Origin: an uncultured Flavobacteriaceae bacterium
GTDB lineage: Bacteria > Bacteroidota > Bacteroidia > Flavobacteriales > Flavobacteriaceae
DNA length: 41,357 nucleotides
Reading direction: 5' to 3'
NCBI GenBank assembly: GCA_938029725.1
Contig: CALHGE010000021.1
Location: 1 to 41,357, forward strand
Shown here: piece by piece, positions 1-9,859 of the stretch
Layout: every line of letters begins with the position of its first letter
Position numbering within the stretch: position 1 is the stretch's first letter
Program-made: the position numbers and the translations under genes
The notes under the pieces: model-generated
The model's input: the letters and a program-made list of their open reading frames with translations, nothing else
What the model was told of the DNA's origin: nothing
The model's database searches: none

Positions 1-3
1 AAG

Positions 4-120
4 ATGAAAGTTAGAGCATCAGTTAAGAAAAGAAGTGCCGACTGCAAGATTGTTCGCAGAAAAGGTAGGTTGTACGTAATCAACAAAAAGAATCCTAGAT
101 TTAAACAAAGACAAGGGTAA
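4..120 (+). CDS. rpmJ: 50S ribosomal protein L36
   Basis: This 38-residue protein of the large ribosomal subunit starts [10 protein letters not shown] and ends NPRFKQRQG, the normal length and typical C-terminus of L36. It binds 23S rRNA late in 50S assembly. The canonical zinc ligands (three Cys and one His) are reduced to a single Cys at residue 14: Ser stands at position 11, and Asn and Phe appear where Cys and His are expected. It is therefore the zinc-independent (C-minus) form. The gene lies 2 nt before rpsM in the alpha-operon order usual for Bacteroidetes. Its upstream neighbours lie outside the window. Confidence 0.96.
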   Translation: MKVRASVKKRSADCKIVRRKGRLYVINKKNPRFKQRQG

Positions 121-122
121 TT

Positions 123-497
123 ATGGCAAGAATTGCAGGTATAGACATACCAAAACAAAAAAGAGGCGTCATAGCGCTAACCTATATTTTTGGAATTGGT
201 AGTAGCAGAGCTAAAGAAATTTTAGCCACAGCAAAAGTTAGTGAAGACACTAAGGTGTTGGATTGGAATGATGACGAAATTGGTCGTATTCGTGATGCAG
301 TTGCTGATTACACAATAGAGGGTGAATTACGTTCTGAAACGCAATTGAACATCAAACGTTTGATGGATATTGGTTGTTACAGAGGTATACGCCATAGATC
401 GGGTCTTCCGTTGAGAGGACAACGTACAAAGAACAACTCTAGAACCAGAAAAGGAAAGAGAAAAACAGTTGCAAACAAGAAAAAGGCAACTAAATAA
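123..497 (+). CDS. rpsM: 30S ribosomal protein S13
   Basis: A 124-residue S13, the usual length. The N-terminus [15 protein letters not shown] and the basic C-terminal tail ([14 protein letters not shown] followed by many Lys/Arg) are diagnostic. S13 sits in the head of the small subunit and contacts the P-site tRNA and the large subunit through intersubunit bridges. The ATG is 2 nt after the rpmJ stop, and rpsK follows after 13 nt, so the genes are clearly co-transcribed. Confidence 0.98.
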   Translation: MARIAGIDIPKQKRGVIALTYIFGIGSSRAKEILATAKVSEDTKVLDWNDDEIGRIRDAVADYTIEGELRSETQLNIKRLMDIGCYRGIRHRSGLPLRGQRTKNNSRTRKGKRKTVANKKKATK

Positions 498-510
498 TAA
501 GTAGTGTAGT

Positions 511-903
511 ATGGCAAAGACAAGTACTAAAACAACGAAAAAACGTAAGGTTATTGTAGAATCTGTAGGTGAAGCTCACGTTACAGCGTCTTTCAATAAC
601 ATTATTATCTCGTTAACCAACAAGAAAGGTGATGTAATTTCATGGTCTTCTGCTGGTAAAATGGGATTTAGAGGTTCTAAAAAGAATACGCCTTATGCAG
701 CGCAGGTAGCAGCAGAAGATTGTTCAAAAGTTGGTCACGAAGCAGGACTTAGAAAAGTAAAGGTTTATGTTAAAGGACCTGGTAATGGAAGAGAATCTGC
801 AATACGTGCGATTCATAATTCTGGAATTGAAGTAACTGAAATTATTGACGTTACTCCAATGCCACACAACGGATGTAGACCTCCGAAAAGAAGAAGAGTT
901 TAA
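511..903 (+). CDS. rpsK: 30S ribosomal protein S11
   Basis: A 130-residue S11. The core [20 protein letters not shown] and the C-terminus [13 protein letters not shown] match the family closely. S11 lies in the platform of the small subunit near the mRNA exit. It follows rpsM by 13 nt. The 89-nt gap to rpsD is unusually long for this operon and holds the structured element described at 926-979. Confidence 0.98.
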   Translation: MAKTSTKTTKKRKVIVESVGEAHVTASFNNIIISLTNKKGDVISWSSAGKMGFRGSKKNTPYAAQVAAEDCSKVGHEAGLRKVKVYVKGPGNGRESAIRAIHNSGIEVTEIIDVTPMPHNGCRPPKRRRV

Positions 904-925
904 TAAATCATTATATAATTTCACA

Positions 926-979
926 GAAGTGTAGTACACGATTATCGAAGGAGGAAGCCTTAATTCATAATCACACTTC
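926..979 (+). promoter_or_regulatory. Structured mRNA leader before rpsD (candidate S4 autoregulation site)
   Basis: The rpsK-rpsD gap folds into a nested hairpin. Outer arms GAAGTGT (926-932) and ACACTTC (973-979) and middle arms GATTAT (940-945) and ATAATC (967-972) are exactly complementary and contiguous on the 3' side, with a 7-nt bulge (933-939) on the 5' side. An inner AAGG/CCTT helix (948-951, 958-961) closes a 6-nt loop. The AGGAGG inside the loop region is about 40 nt from the rpsD ATG, too far for a ribosome binding site. S4 represses its own operon through an mRNA structure in other bacteria, so a similar role is inferred. I recall a described S4 leader class in Bacteroidia but could not check it. 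Confidence 0.65.
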
Positions 980-992
980 AAACTAAAAGAAA

Positions 993-1598
993 ATGGCAAG
1001 ATATACAGGACCAAAGAGTAAAATCGCCCGTAAATTCGGGGAAGCGATTTTTGGAGACGATAAGTCTTTTGACAAGAAAAATTACCCACCAGGACAGCAC
1101 GGAAACGCTAGGCGTCGTGGTAAAAAATCTGAATATTCTGTTCAGTTAATGGAAAAGCAAAAAGCAAAATACACATATGGTATTTTGGAAAAGCAATTTC
1201 GCAACCTATTTACCAAAGCAAATAGAAGTAAAGGAGTTACTGGTGAAGTGCTACTTCAGTTGTGTGAAGGACGTTTAGATAACGTGGTTTACAGAATGGG
1301 TGTTTCTCCTACAAGAAGTGGTGCAAGACAATTAGTTTCTCACAGACATATCACAGTAAATGGTGAGTTGGTAAACATTCCTTCATATGCGTTAAAGGCA
1401 GGTGATGTTGTTGGAGTTAGAGAGAAGTCGAAGTCGCTTCAAGCGATTGAAGATTCGCTTTCTTCTAACAGTGCAGTATACGAGTGGATGACATGGAATA
1501 ATGAAACAAAACAGGGAACGTTCGTTTCGATTCCTGAAAGAATGCAGATTCCGGAGAACATCAAAGAACAATTAATCGTCGAGTTATACTCTAAATAA
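993..1598 (+). CDS. rpsD: 30S ribosomal protein S4
   Basis: A 201-residue S4, a primary 16S rRNA-binding protein that nucleates assembly of the small-subunit body and is a translational regulator in many bacteria. It starts [17 protein letters not shown]. The N-terminal region has no cysteines, so it is the zinc-free type. The S4 RNA-binding domain is visible at about residues 90-155 ([20 protein letters not shown], then HRHITVNG). The stop is 17 nt before rpoA. The unusually long structured leader just upstream suggests feedback by S4 itself. Confidence 0.98.
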   Translation: MARYTGPKSKIARKFGEAIFGDDKSFDKKNYPPGQHGNARRRGKKSEYSVQLMEKQKAKYTYGILEKQFRNLFTKANRSKGVTGEVLLQLCEGRLDNVVYRMGVSPTRSGARQLVSHRHITVNGELVNIPSYALKAGDVVGVREKSKSLQAIEDSLSSNSAVYEWMTWNNETKQGTFVSIPERMQIPENIKEQLIVELYSK

Positions 1599-1615
1599 AC
1601 AACACCAATCCAATT

Positions 1616-2608
1616 ATGGCATTATTTAATTTTCAGAAGCCCGATAAAGTAATAATGATCGATTCCTCAGATTTCGAAGGCAAGTTTGAATTCCGCCCTC
1701 TGGAACCTGGTTATGGATTAACTGTTGGGAACGCCTTACGTAGAGTGTTGCTTGCTTCATTAGAAGGTCATGCGATTACTTCGATAAGAATAGATAAAGT
1801 AGAGCACGAATTCTCTGTTATTCCAGGGGTTGTTGAAGATGTAACCGAAATCATATTGAATTTGAAACAAGTACGTTTCAAAAAACAAATTGAAGATTCA
1901 GAATCAGAAACGGTATCTGTATCTGTAAGTGGTAAAAGTCAATTGACTGCTGGTGATTTTCAAAAGTTCATTTCAGGGTATCAAGTTTTGAATCCTGATA
2001 TGGTTATTTGTAACATGGAGTCAAAAGTTAGCATCAATATGGAGCTAGTGATTGACAAGGGTAGAGGTTATGTTCCTGCAGAGGAAAATAAAAAATCTGG
2101 TACGCCAATGGGAACCATTGCTATCGATTCAATCTTTACACCGATCAAAAATGTCAAGTATAGCATTGAGAACTTTCGTGTAGAACAAAAAACGGATTAT
2201 GAAAAATTGGTTTTCGAAATTGAAACTGATGGTTCAATACATCCAAAAGATGCTTTAACTGAAGGAGCTAAGGTTTTGATTCACCACTTCATGTTGTTTT
2301 CTGATGAGCGTATCACTTTAGAAGCTGATGAAATTGCTCAGACTGAAACGTATGATGAAGAATCACTTCACATGCGTCAGTTGTTGAAAACGAAGTTAGT
2401 TGATATGGATCTATCAGTTCGTGCTTTGAATTGTTTAAAAGCGGCAGAAGTAGATACTTTAGGAGACTTAGTTTCTTTCAATAAGAATGATTTGATGAAA
2501 TTCAGAAATTTTGGTAAGAAATCATTGACTGAACTTGAAGAGTTGGTAATCAACAAGGGTTTAAGCTTCGGTATGGATCTTTCAAAGTACAAATTAGATA
2601 AAGATTAA
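1616..2608 (+). CDS. rpoA: DNA-directed RNA polymerase subunit alpha
   Basis: A 330-residue alpha subunit; its dimer is the assembly platform for core RNA polymerase. The N-terminal domain carries the motif [20 protein letters not shown] at about residues 31-50, the dimerisation and beta-contact region. The C-terminal domain (about 255-320) contains the helix-hairpin-helix motif [14 protein letters not shown] and [17 protein letters not shown], used for UP-element DNA and activator contacts. It lies in the usual place between rpsD and rplQ. Confidence 0.98.
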   Translation: MALFNFQKPDKVIMIDSSDFEGKFEFRPLEPGYGLTVGNALRRVLLASLEGHAITSIRIDKVEHEFSVIPGVVEDVTEIILNLKQVRFKKQIEDSESETVSVSVSGKSQLTAGDFQKFISGYQVLNPDMVICNMESKVSINMELVIDKGRGYVPAEENKKSGTPMGTIAIDSIFTPIKNVKYSIENFRVEQKTDYEKLVFEIETDGSIHPKDALTEGAKVLIHHFMLFSDERITLEADEIAQTETYDEESLHMRQLLKTKLVDMDLSVRALNCLKAAEVDTLGDLVSFNKNDLMKFRNFGKKSLTELEELVINKGLSFGMDLSKYKLDKD

Positions 2609-2615
2609 ATAATCA

Positions 2616-2654
2616 TATTTTGCTCCTCGGTCTAACGAGTTTGGCAGCAAGATG
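2616..2654 (+). promoter_or_regulatory. Hairpin leader before rplQ (candidate L17 control element)
   Basis: The 59-nt rpoA-rplQ gap folds into a two-part hairpin: TTGCT (2620-2624) pairs with AGCAA (2646-2650), and CTCG (2626-2629) pairs with CGAG (2636-2639) around the 6-nt loop GTCTAA. The outer helix extends by four more pairs, including two G-U pairs, to 2616/2654. There is an asymmetric internal loop (2640-2645) on the 3' side. There is no U-tract after it, so it is not a simple terminator. Its place inside a ribosomal operon, ending 13 nt before the L17 start codon, suggests translational control or an mRNA processing site; that is inference. Confidence 0.55.
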
Positions 2655-2667
2655 ATAAAACAAGAAC

Positions 2668-3168
2668 ATGAGACACGGAAAAAAAATCAATCATTTAGGT
2701 CGTAAGACAGCGCATAGAAAGGCGATGTTGGCTAACATGGCTTGCTCATTAATAGAGCATAAGCGAATTAATACAACGGTTGCAAAAGCAAAAGCTTTAA
2801 AACAATTTGTTGAACCATTAATTACAAAGTCAAAGGCTGAAAATAATCAAACTACTGAGAAGGGTACGCACAACCGTCGTATTGTTTTCAAAAGCTTGAG
2901 AGATAAACATGCGATTACTGAGTTGTTTAGTACAGTTTCTGAAAAGATAGCTGATAGACCAGGTGGGTATACAAGAATTATCAAATTAGGTAATCGTCTT
3001 GGAGATAACGCTGATATGGCAATGATTGAGTTGGTTGATTTCAACGAAATCTATAATACTGAAAAGACTGCGAAGAAAACTACGAGAAGAAGTAGAAGAG
3101 GTACTGGAACTAAAACAGAAACTGCGCCAGTTGCAGTTGAAGAAAAAGCAGATGATTCAGAAGAATAG
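2668..3168 (+). CDS. rplQ: 50S ribosomal protein L17
   Basis: L17 of the large subunit, located near the peptide exit tunnel. The conserved core [20 protein letters not shown] and the block [27 protein letters not shown] are diagnostic. At 166 residues it is longer than the roughly 120-residue proteobacterial form: residues about 128-166 form a Lys/Arg-rich stretch followed by an acidic end (KADDSEE). Such low-complexity C-terminal extensions are common for L17 in Bacteroidetes. It is the last gene of the ribosomal operon and is followed by a strong terminator. Confidence 0.97.
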   Translation: MRHGKKINHLGRKTAHRKAMLANMACSLIEHKRINTTVAKAKALKQFVEPLITKSKAENNQTTEKGTHNRRIVFKSLRDKHAITELFSTVSEKIADRPGGYTRIIKLGNRLGDNADMAMIELVDFNEIYNTEKTAKKTTRRSRRGTGTKTETAPVAVEEKADDSEE

Positions 3169-3193
3169 AATTGTTAAAATATTTTAATAAGTG

Positions 3194-3226
3194 AAAAAGG
3201 ATAGACCTAAAGTCTATCCTTTTTTT
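3194..3226 (+). terminator. Rho-independent terminator of the ribosomal operon
   Basis: GGATAGAC (3199-3206) and GTCTATCC (3212-3219) form a perfect 8-bp stem around the 5-nt loop CTAAA, followed by seven T and preceded by five A. It ends the rpmJ-to-rplQ transcript before carA. Confidence 0.92.
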
Positions 3227-3263
3227 ATGTTTATTTGTCAAATATTAAATTATATAGCAGAAC

Positions 3264-4391
3264 ATGAAGTATCAATCTAGAAAAAGAGCATTTATTTTAT
3301 TAGCGGATGGCACTATCTTTCACGGTAAGGTAGTTGGTGATAACGAAGGAACAGCCTTTGGCGAAGTCTGCTTTAACACCGGTATGACGGGGTATCAAGA
3401 AATATTTACAGACCCATCTTATTTTGGGCAACTAATGGTGACTACCAATGCACATATTGGCAATTACGGAACCAATGAAAATGAGATAGAATCTGATTCT
3501 GTTAAAATCTCAGGATTGATTTGTAAAAATTTCAGTTATAATTATTCTAGAGCGGATGCTGATGCTAGTTTGGAAGAGTTTTTGGCAAAGAGTAATCTTT
3601 TTGCTATATCAGATGTAGATACTAGGGCTCTCGTAGCGTATATTAGAGATAATGGTGCAATGAATGCAGTCATATCTACTGATGTTGACAATATTGAACA
3701 ACTAAAATTAAAGTTAGCCGACTTCCCAAGTATGAAAGGTTTGGAGCTTTCATCGAAGGTCTCCACAAAGAAGCCTTTTTTCTATGGTGATGAGAAGGCT
3801 GCTTATAAAATTGCAGCACTAGATATTGGAATAAAGAAAAACATCTTAAGAAATCTTGCAAAACGTGATGCATATATTAAGGTCTTTCCTTACGATGCTA
3901 GCTTTAAAGAATTGGAAGCTTGGGGCCCTGACGCCTATTTTATATCCAATGGCCCCGGTGACCCAGAACCCCTTACGCAAGCTATTGCTACTGCAAAAGA
4001 TATTATAGCGAGTGGTTCACCCTTATTTGGCATCTGTCTAGGACACCAAGTAATTGCATTGGCAAACGGTATATCTACCTACAAAATGCATAATGGGCAT
4101 AGAGGAATTAATCATCCTGTTAAAAATTTAATTACAGGAAAAGGAGAAATTACTTCTCAGAATCATGGATTTGCAATTAACAAGGAAGAGACGGAGGCGC
4201 ATCCCGAAATGGAAATCACGCACGTGCATTTGAACGATCAAACCGTAGCAGGTATTCGTATGAAAAACAAAAACGTTTTCTCTGTACAATATCACCCTGA
4301 GGCAAGTCCGGGTCCGCATGATGCTGAATATTTATTCGACCAGTTTTTTGAGAATATCGCAAAAAGTGACAAGAAATCAGTCTCAATTTAA
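3264..4391 (+). CDS. carA: Carbamoyl-phosphate synthase small subunit
   Basis: A 375-residue glutamine amidotransferase subunit that hydrolyses glutamine and passes ammonia to CarB for carbamoyl phosphate (arginine and pyrimidine synthesis). The N-terminal CPSase domain has FGEVCFNTGMTGYQEIFTDP at about 32-51. The class I amidotransferase domain carries the nucleophile Cys258 (GICLGHQ) and the His344/Glu346 pair (QYHPEASPGPHD), so the triad is intact. The large subunit is not in this window. It follows the ribosomal operon behind its own terminator, an arrangement commonly seen in flavobacteria. The ATG lies in an AT-rich leader without a clear Shine-Dalgarno site. Confidence 0.97.
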   Translation: MKYQSRKRAFILLADGTIFHGKVVGDNEGTAFGEVCFNTGMTGYQEIFTDPSYFGQLMVTTNAHIGNYGTNENEIESDSVKISGLICKNFSYNYSRADADASLEEFLAKSNLFAISDVDTRALVAYIRDNGAMNAVISTDVDNIEQLKLKLADFPSMKGLELSSKVSTKKPFFYGDEKAAYKIAALDIGIKKNILRNLAKRDAYIKVFPYDASFKELEAWGPDAYFISNGPGDPEPLTQAIATAKDIIASGSPLFGICLGHQVIALANGISTYKMHNGHRGINHPVKNLITGKGEITSQNHGFAINKEETEAHPEMEITHVHLNDQTVAGIRMKNKNVFSVQYHPEASPGPHDAEYLFDQFFENIAKSDKKSVSI

Positions 4392-4450
4392 GAAATCGTT
4401 ATATTTTATCAATCCGTTCATTTCCAGAGGGCAAACAAATGGCTCTTTTG

Positions 4451-4458
4451 TATCTTAG
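4451..4458 (+). promoter_or_regulatory. Possible -7 box for eno
   Basis: TATCTTAG matches the Bacteroidetes -7 consensus TAnnTTTG at 7 of 8 fixed or free positions and lies 34 nt before the eno ATG. No good TTG is present 17-23 nt upstream, so this is a weak call. Confidence 0.3.
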
Positions 4459-4486
4459 CGGACTTAAATAAACAGTAAAAAAATAG

Positions 4487-5785
<1,299 letters not shown>

Positions 5786-5804
5786 AATTAATTATCAGTT
5801 TTTT

Positions 5805-5838
5805 AAAAGCCTTTCTTATTAAAGAAAGGCTTTTTTTT
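5805..5838 (+). terminator. Rho-independent terminator of eno
   Basis: A stem with arms AGCCTTTCTT (from 5808) and AAGAAAGGCT (to 5831) around a 4-nt loop is followed by a run of eight T ending at 5838. Confidence 0.92.
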
Positions 5839-5894
5839 GGCTTCATCAGTTAGAATACTTATCTTTTTCGACCTTAAACTCAAGACCCGATTCT

Positions 5895-7430
5895 ATGAAT
5901 AACTTTCTTTTTGTTGCTGCCGAAAATGATGCTATTGCAAATTGCAAAGCAGGAGGTATGGGAGATGTTGTAAGAGATGTTCCACGGCAAATTTCTGAAA
6001 GAGGAGATAAGGCTCATGTTGTAGTTCCATCCTATTCTCGTTTGCATCATAACGGAACCTTCAAAACAAATTTGAATTTTCAATTACGAGGTGAAACCTA
6101 CACGGCTGAATTGTATGAGGTAATTCCTAAGAAAGAATTTAAGAATGTACATCATTATGTAATTCATCATCCTGAAATAGAGGCAGGGGGTATAGCACAT
6201 ATTTATCATGATGATCCAACAGAACCCTTCTACACTGATTTTATAAAGTATGTTATCTTTTGTACTGCCGTTGCGGAGGCAATTAAAAAAGGTGCTTTTG
6301 GTAAGCTTGATGTAGTGCATATGCATGATTGGCATTCTAGTTTGCTCCTTTTCTTGAAACAATACCACCCTGCATATAGGTCGCTTAAGAAAATGCGTTA
6401 TGTGTATAGTATTCACAATTTAGCCATTCAGGGTATCAGACCATTTGAAAATAATTATTCTTCAATGAGAAACTGGTTTCCTGAAATTCCATTAGATCAT
6501 AAAGGCTTGATGGATTATCGGTACCAAGATTGCATCAATTTAATGGCAGTGGGTATTCGACTTTCTGATGCGGTTCATACCGTTTCTCCATCGTACAAAG
6601 AAGATGTTTTGAAGCCTAGTTCGCCGCCCGAATTTATTGGAGGTGAAGGCTTGGAGACTGATTTGCAGAAAGCGGATAATGAAGGCCGACTCTTTGGTAT
6701 TTTAAATGGCTCTAATTATAATAATATTAGAGCTGCAGATTCAGGAAAGTTATATCGCAATACGGTTAAAGCTCTTTTTAAATGGCTTCAAGAAGAATCT
6801 AAAAATTACAAAGCTGACTTTTTAGCGCATACCGGTGAAAAGGTAATGGAGTATGTAGATCATCCGCCAAAATTTATTGTTTCAAGCGTTGCGCGTTTGA
6901 CTGAGCAGAAATTTTATTTCTTCAAACGTTCTCCGGAAGCCTTTGTTGAAATTTTAAAAAAGTTAGATAAAATCGGTGGTATTTTTATGCTCTTAGGAAC
7001 AGGTGCGCCTGAATATGAAGAGCTATTTCGTCAGATGAGTTACGATCATAAAAATTTTATTTTCACTAATGGTCAGTCAGAAGATTTGATAGATTCTATT
7101 TATTTAGAATCTGATTTGTATTTTATGCCAAGTCTTTTCGAACCTTGCGGAATTAGTCAAATGCTGGCGATGAGAAACGGAAACCCCTGCCTTGTGCATC
7201 ATACGGGTGGCCTTATTGACACTGTTTCACCGATGAAAACAGGTTTTGCATTTGCTGGTAAAACGTATGATGAGAAAATAACTCAAATGCTTTCTAGTTT
7301 TGATGAAGCATTAGCTGTTTTTCAGAACGATAAACCAAAGTGGAAGAAGATCAAATCGAATGCTAAAAAAATGCGCTTCACCTGGGAGAAATCAGTTGAT
7401 GCATATTACAGCAAATTATATCTTATTTAA
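5895..7430 (+). CDS. GT5-family glycogen/starch synthase-like glycosyltransferase
   Basis: A 511-residue GT-B glycosyltransferase related to ADP-glucose starch/glycogen synthases. Recognisable blocks: KAGGMGDVV at 18-26 (the KxGGL sugar-donor motif, with Met for Leu), HMHDWHSS at 142-149, YSIHNLAIQG at 171-180, the donor-phosphate Arg334 and Lys339 (ARLTEQK), and FEPCGISQM at 415-423 followed by HTGGLIDTV. The usual NGID...W-P loop reads NGSNYNN here (271-277), and the N-terminus is not the standard GlgA start, so it is a divergent paralogue and may use another acceptor. Glucan synthesis is inferred. The start is the ATG at 5895. It stands alone, with no glgB or glgC beside it. Confidence 0.8.
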   Translation: MNNFLFVAAENDAIANCKAGGMGDVVRDVPRQISERGDKAHVVVPSYSRLHHNGTFKTNLNFQLRGETYTAELYEVIPKKEFKNVHHYVIHHPEIEAGGIAHIYHDDPTEPFYTDFIKYVIFCTAVAEAIKKGAFGKLDVVHMHDWHSSLLLFLKQYHPAYRSLKKMRYVYSIHNLAIQGIRPFENNYSSMRNWFPEIPLDHKGLMDYRYQDCINLMAVGIRLSDAVHTVSPSYKEDVLKPSSPPEFIGGEGLETDLQKADNEGRLFGILNGSNYNNIRAADSGKLYRNTVKALFKWLQEESKNYKADFLAHTGEKVMEYVDHPPKFIVSSVARLTEQKFYFFKRSPEAFVEILKKLDKIGGIFMLLGTGAPEYEELFRQMSYDHKNFIFTNGQSEDLIDSIYLESDLYFMPSLFEPCGISQMLAMRNGNPCLVHHTGGLIDTVSPMKTGFAFAGKTYDEKITQMLSSFDEALAVFQNDKPKWKKIKSNAKKMRFTWEKSVDAYYSKLYLI

Positions 7431-7496
7431 AAAATGAACACAATTCAATATCGCATAAGCGGGAATCTTAAAGATTCTATAAATGAGGAGCAATAA

Positions 7497-7527
7497 TTGC
7501 CCATCTTCCCCGTTTTTCCTAACTTCA
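7497..7527 (+). promoter_or_regulatory. Possible promoter of gltA
   Basis: TTG at 7497-7499 and TAACTTCA at 7520-7527, spaced 20 nt, resemble the Bacteroidetes TTG/TAnnTTTG promoter (the -7 box matches partly). It lies 26 nt before the gltA ATG. Confidence 0.4.
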
Positions 7528-7552
7528 CCATCAGTATAATTTTAAGAAAAAA

Positions 7553-8845
7553 ATGTCAATGTCAGAAAAAGCGACTTTAGAATATAATGGTAAAAAATAT
7601 GATTTCCCGGTCATAGAAGGCTCTGAAAATGAGCATGCAATCGATATCAAAACGCTACGCTCGGCAACAGGTGGTTTAACTACTATCGATCCAGGTTATA
7701 AAAACACTGGCTCATGTGAAAGTGGGATTACTTTTTTAGATGGAGAAAAGGGTATTTTACGCTACCGGGGCTATTCTATTGAAGAATTAGCTGAAAAAGC
7801 TGATTTCTTAGAGGTGTGCTATCTCTTGATTTTTGGAGAATTACCAAATAAAGAGCAACTAAGTGCATTTCATATTGATATCAAGAACGAATCACATGTA
7901 GATGAAGAAATGAAAAAGATATTGGACGCTTTTCCAAAATCTGCACATCCAATGGGCGTACTTTCTTCTTTAACTAGTGCCTTGATTGCTTTTAACCCGA
8001 TTTCTGTAAATGTAACGTCTGCAGATGAAATGTATGGCGCAATTGTTCGCATATTGGCTAAGTTTCCTGTTTTGGTGGCTTGGACGATGAGAAAACAGAA
8101 AGGTCTTCCTTTAGATTACGGTGATGATAGCTTAGGTTATGTTGAGAATATTCATAAAATGATGTTCAAAAAGCCAAGTAAAGAATATGTAAGGAATAAG
8201 GTTGTTATAGATGCCTTAGATCAGCTTTTGATATTGCATGCGGATCATGAACAGAATTGTTCAACTTCAACAGTTCGTATGGTTGGTTCATCGCATGCAG
8301 GTTTGTTTGCTTCTCTTTCTGCGGGTATTTCCGCTCTTTGGGGTCCGCTTCATGGGGGTGCTAATCAAGCGGTTCTTGAAATGCTCGAGGCAATTGTAGC
8401 TGACGGTGGTGATACTAAAAAATATATGGCTAAGGCTAAAGATAAAAGTGATCCGTTCCGTTTAATGGGCTTCGGTCATCGTGTCTATAAGAATTTTGAT
8501 CCTAGAGCGAAAATTATTAAAAAGGCAGCAGATGAAATTTTAGCTGATCTTGGAATTGAAGATCCTATTTTGGAAGTTGCTAAAGGACTTGAGAAAGAAG
8601 CTTTGGAAGATCAATATTTTGTGGATAGAAAATTGTACCCAAATGTAGATTTTTACTCCGGAGTAATTTATAGAGCCTTAGGTATTCCAACAGAAATGTT
8701 TACTGTAATGTTTGCCCTAGGAAGATTACCAGGTTGGATTGCTCAGTGGAGAGAGATGAGATTGCGAAACGAACCAATTGGGAGACCAAGGCAAGTTTAT
8801 ATTGGTAAAAATAGCCGTCCTTTCGTCGAAGTCGACGCAAGGTAG
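7553..8845 (+). CDS. gltA: Citrate synthase
   Basis: A 430-residue hexameric-type citrate synthase that condenses oxaloacetate and acetyl-CoA to start the TCA cycle. The catalytic triad is clear: His267 in GPLHGGANQ, His309 in GFGHRVYKNFDPRA, and Asp366 in NVDFYSG, close to the E. coli positions 264, 305 and 362. The N-terminal beta domain (about 1-45) seen in type II enzymes is present. A second Met at residue 3 is an equally possible start. A terminator follows directly. Confidence 0.97.
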   Translation: MSMSEKATLEYNGKKYDFPVIEGSENEHAIDIKTLRSATGGLTTIDPGYKNTGSCESGITFLDGEKGILRYRGYSIEELAEKADFLEVCYLLIFGELPNKEQLSAFHIDIKNESHVDEEMKKILDAFPKSAHPMGVLSSLTSALIAFNPISVNVTSADEMYGAIVRILAKFPVLVAWTMRKQKGLPLDYGDDSLGYVENIHKMMFKKPSKEYVRNKVVIDALDQLLILHADHEQNCSTSTVRMVGSSHAGLFASLSAGISALWGPLHGGANQAVLEMLEAIVADGGDTKKYMAKAKDKSDPFRLMGFGHRVYKNFDPRAKIIKKAADEILADLGIEDPILEVAKGLEKEALEDQYFVDRKLYPNVDFYSGVIYRALGIPTEMFTVMFALGRLPGWIAQWREMRLRNEPIGRPRQVYIGKNSRPFVEVDAR

Positions 8846-8872
8846 ATTGCTACCTTTTAAAAAAAACAAACT

Positions 8873-8904
8873 AGCTCTTCTAAATTTTTAGAAGGGCTTT
8901 TTTT
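8873..8904 (+). terminator. Rho-independent terminator of gltA
   Basis: AGCTCTTCTAAA pairs with TTTAGAAGGGCT (one G-U pair) around a very short loop, followed by a run of T to 8904. Confidence 0.88.
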
Positions 8905-8946
8905 ATACCTGAATATTGGGTTTTATACTTATCAAAACAATACGAA

Positions 8947-9858
8947 ATGTTGAAGTTGAATGTGAATGACGAAATCTCACGATTAAAATCTGTAGTTCTG
9001 GGTACAGCGAAAAGCTGCGGCCCTACTCCGAAGCCTGAGGAGGCTTACGACCCAAAATCTTTGGAACATATCTTGGCAGGAACCTACCCTAAAGAAGAAG
9101 ATATGAGAGAAGAGATGAATGCCTTTGCAGCTGTTTTTGAAAAGTATGAAGTTGAGGTATTTCGCCCCGAGGTACTACAAGATTGCAATCAAATTTTCTC
9201 AAGAGATATTGCTTTTGTGATAGAAAACAAACTTATTTTAGCAAATATTCTTCCAGATAGAGAGAAGGAGATTGATGCTATTCTACATGTTCTTGATAAA
9301 ATACCTGAAGAAGATATTATTCGACCGCCAGAAGAAGTACATGTTGAAGGTGGTGATGTAATGCCTTGGAATGACTATATATTTATAGGAACATATACTG
9401 CTGCTGATTATGCAGGTTGGATTACGGCAAGAACTAATAAGGCAGCAGTTGATTTTATTGCAGCACAATTTCCACATAAAAAAGTAAAATCTTTTGAGTT
9501 AAGAAAATCTAAAAATGCAAGAGAGAATGCCTTGCACTTAGATTGTTGTTTTCAGCCGATAGGAAAAGGGAAAGCTATCTTACATAAAAATGGATTTTTA
9601 GTTGAGGAAGAGTATCAATGGTTGGTTGATTTCTTTGGTAAAGAACATATATTTGAAATTACTTCAGATGAGATGTACCAAATGTTTAGTAATGTCTTTT
9701 CGATATCGCCAGAAGTCATAGTTTCAGAAAAGAACTTTGTGCGACTCAATGATTGGTTGCGAAATCAAGGTTTTACCGTTGAAGAGATTCCCTATGCTGA
9801 AATAGCCAAACAAGAAGGCCTATTGCGCTGTAGTACACTACCATTAATTAGAGAATAA
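8947..9858 (+). CDS. Dimethylarginine dimethylaminohydrolase-like amidinohydrolase
   Basis: A 303-residue member of the guanidino-group modifying (amidinotransferase/arginine deiminase/DDAH) superfamily. The catalytic set is visible: acidic guanidine-binding residues in SRDIAF (Asp87) and VEGGDVMPW (Glu134/Asp137), His197 in ALHLDCCFQ, and the nucleophile Cys295 in LRCSTLPLIRE at the C-terminus. Such enzymes hydrolyse a guanidino carbon through a covalent thiouronium intermediate; the product from arginine derivatives is citrulline. The exact substrate (methylarginine, arginine or another) cannot be read from sequence. The stop is 1 nt before ctlX, so the two hydrolases form one transcript and probably one pathway. 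Confidence 0.85.
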   Translation: MLKLNVNDEISRLKSVVLGTAKSCGPTPKPEEAYDPKSLEHILAGTYPKEEDMREEMNAFAAVFEKYEVEVFRPEVLQDCNQIFSRDIAFVIENKLILANILPDREKEIDAILHVLDKIPEEDIIRPPEEVHVEGGDVMPWNDYIFIGTYTAADYAGWITARTNKAAVDFIAAQFPHKKVKSFELRKSKNARENALHLDCCFQPIGKGKAILHKNGFLVEEEYQWLVDFFGKEHIFEITSDEMYQMFSNVFSISPEVIVSEKNFVRLNDWLRNQGFTVEEIPYAEIAKQEGLLRCSTLPLIRE

Positions 9859-9859
9859 T

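Noticed and set aside
949..957. AGGAGG-like motif as the rpsD ribosome binding site
   Set aside because: It is about 40 nt from the rpsD start and lies in the loop of the leader hairpin.
724..1089. Open frame on the minus strand over rpsK and rpsD
   Set aside because: It is antisense to two ribosomal genes and to the structured leader; composition and context give no support.
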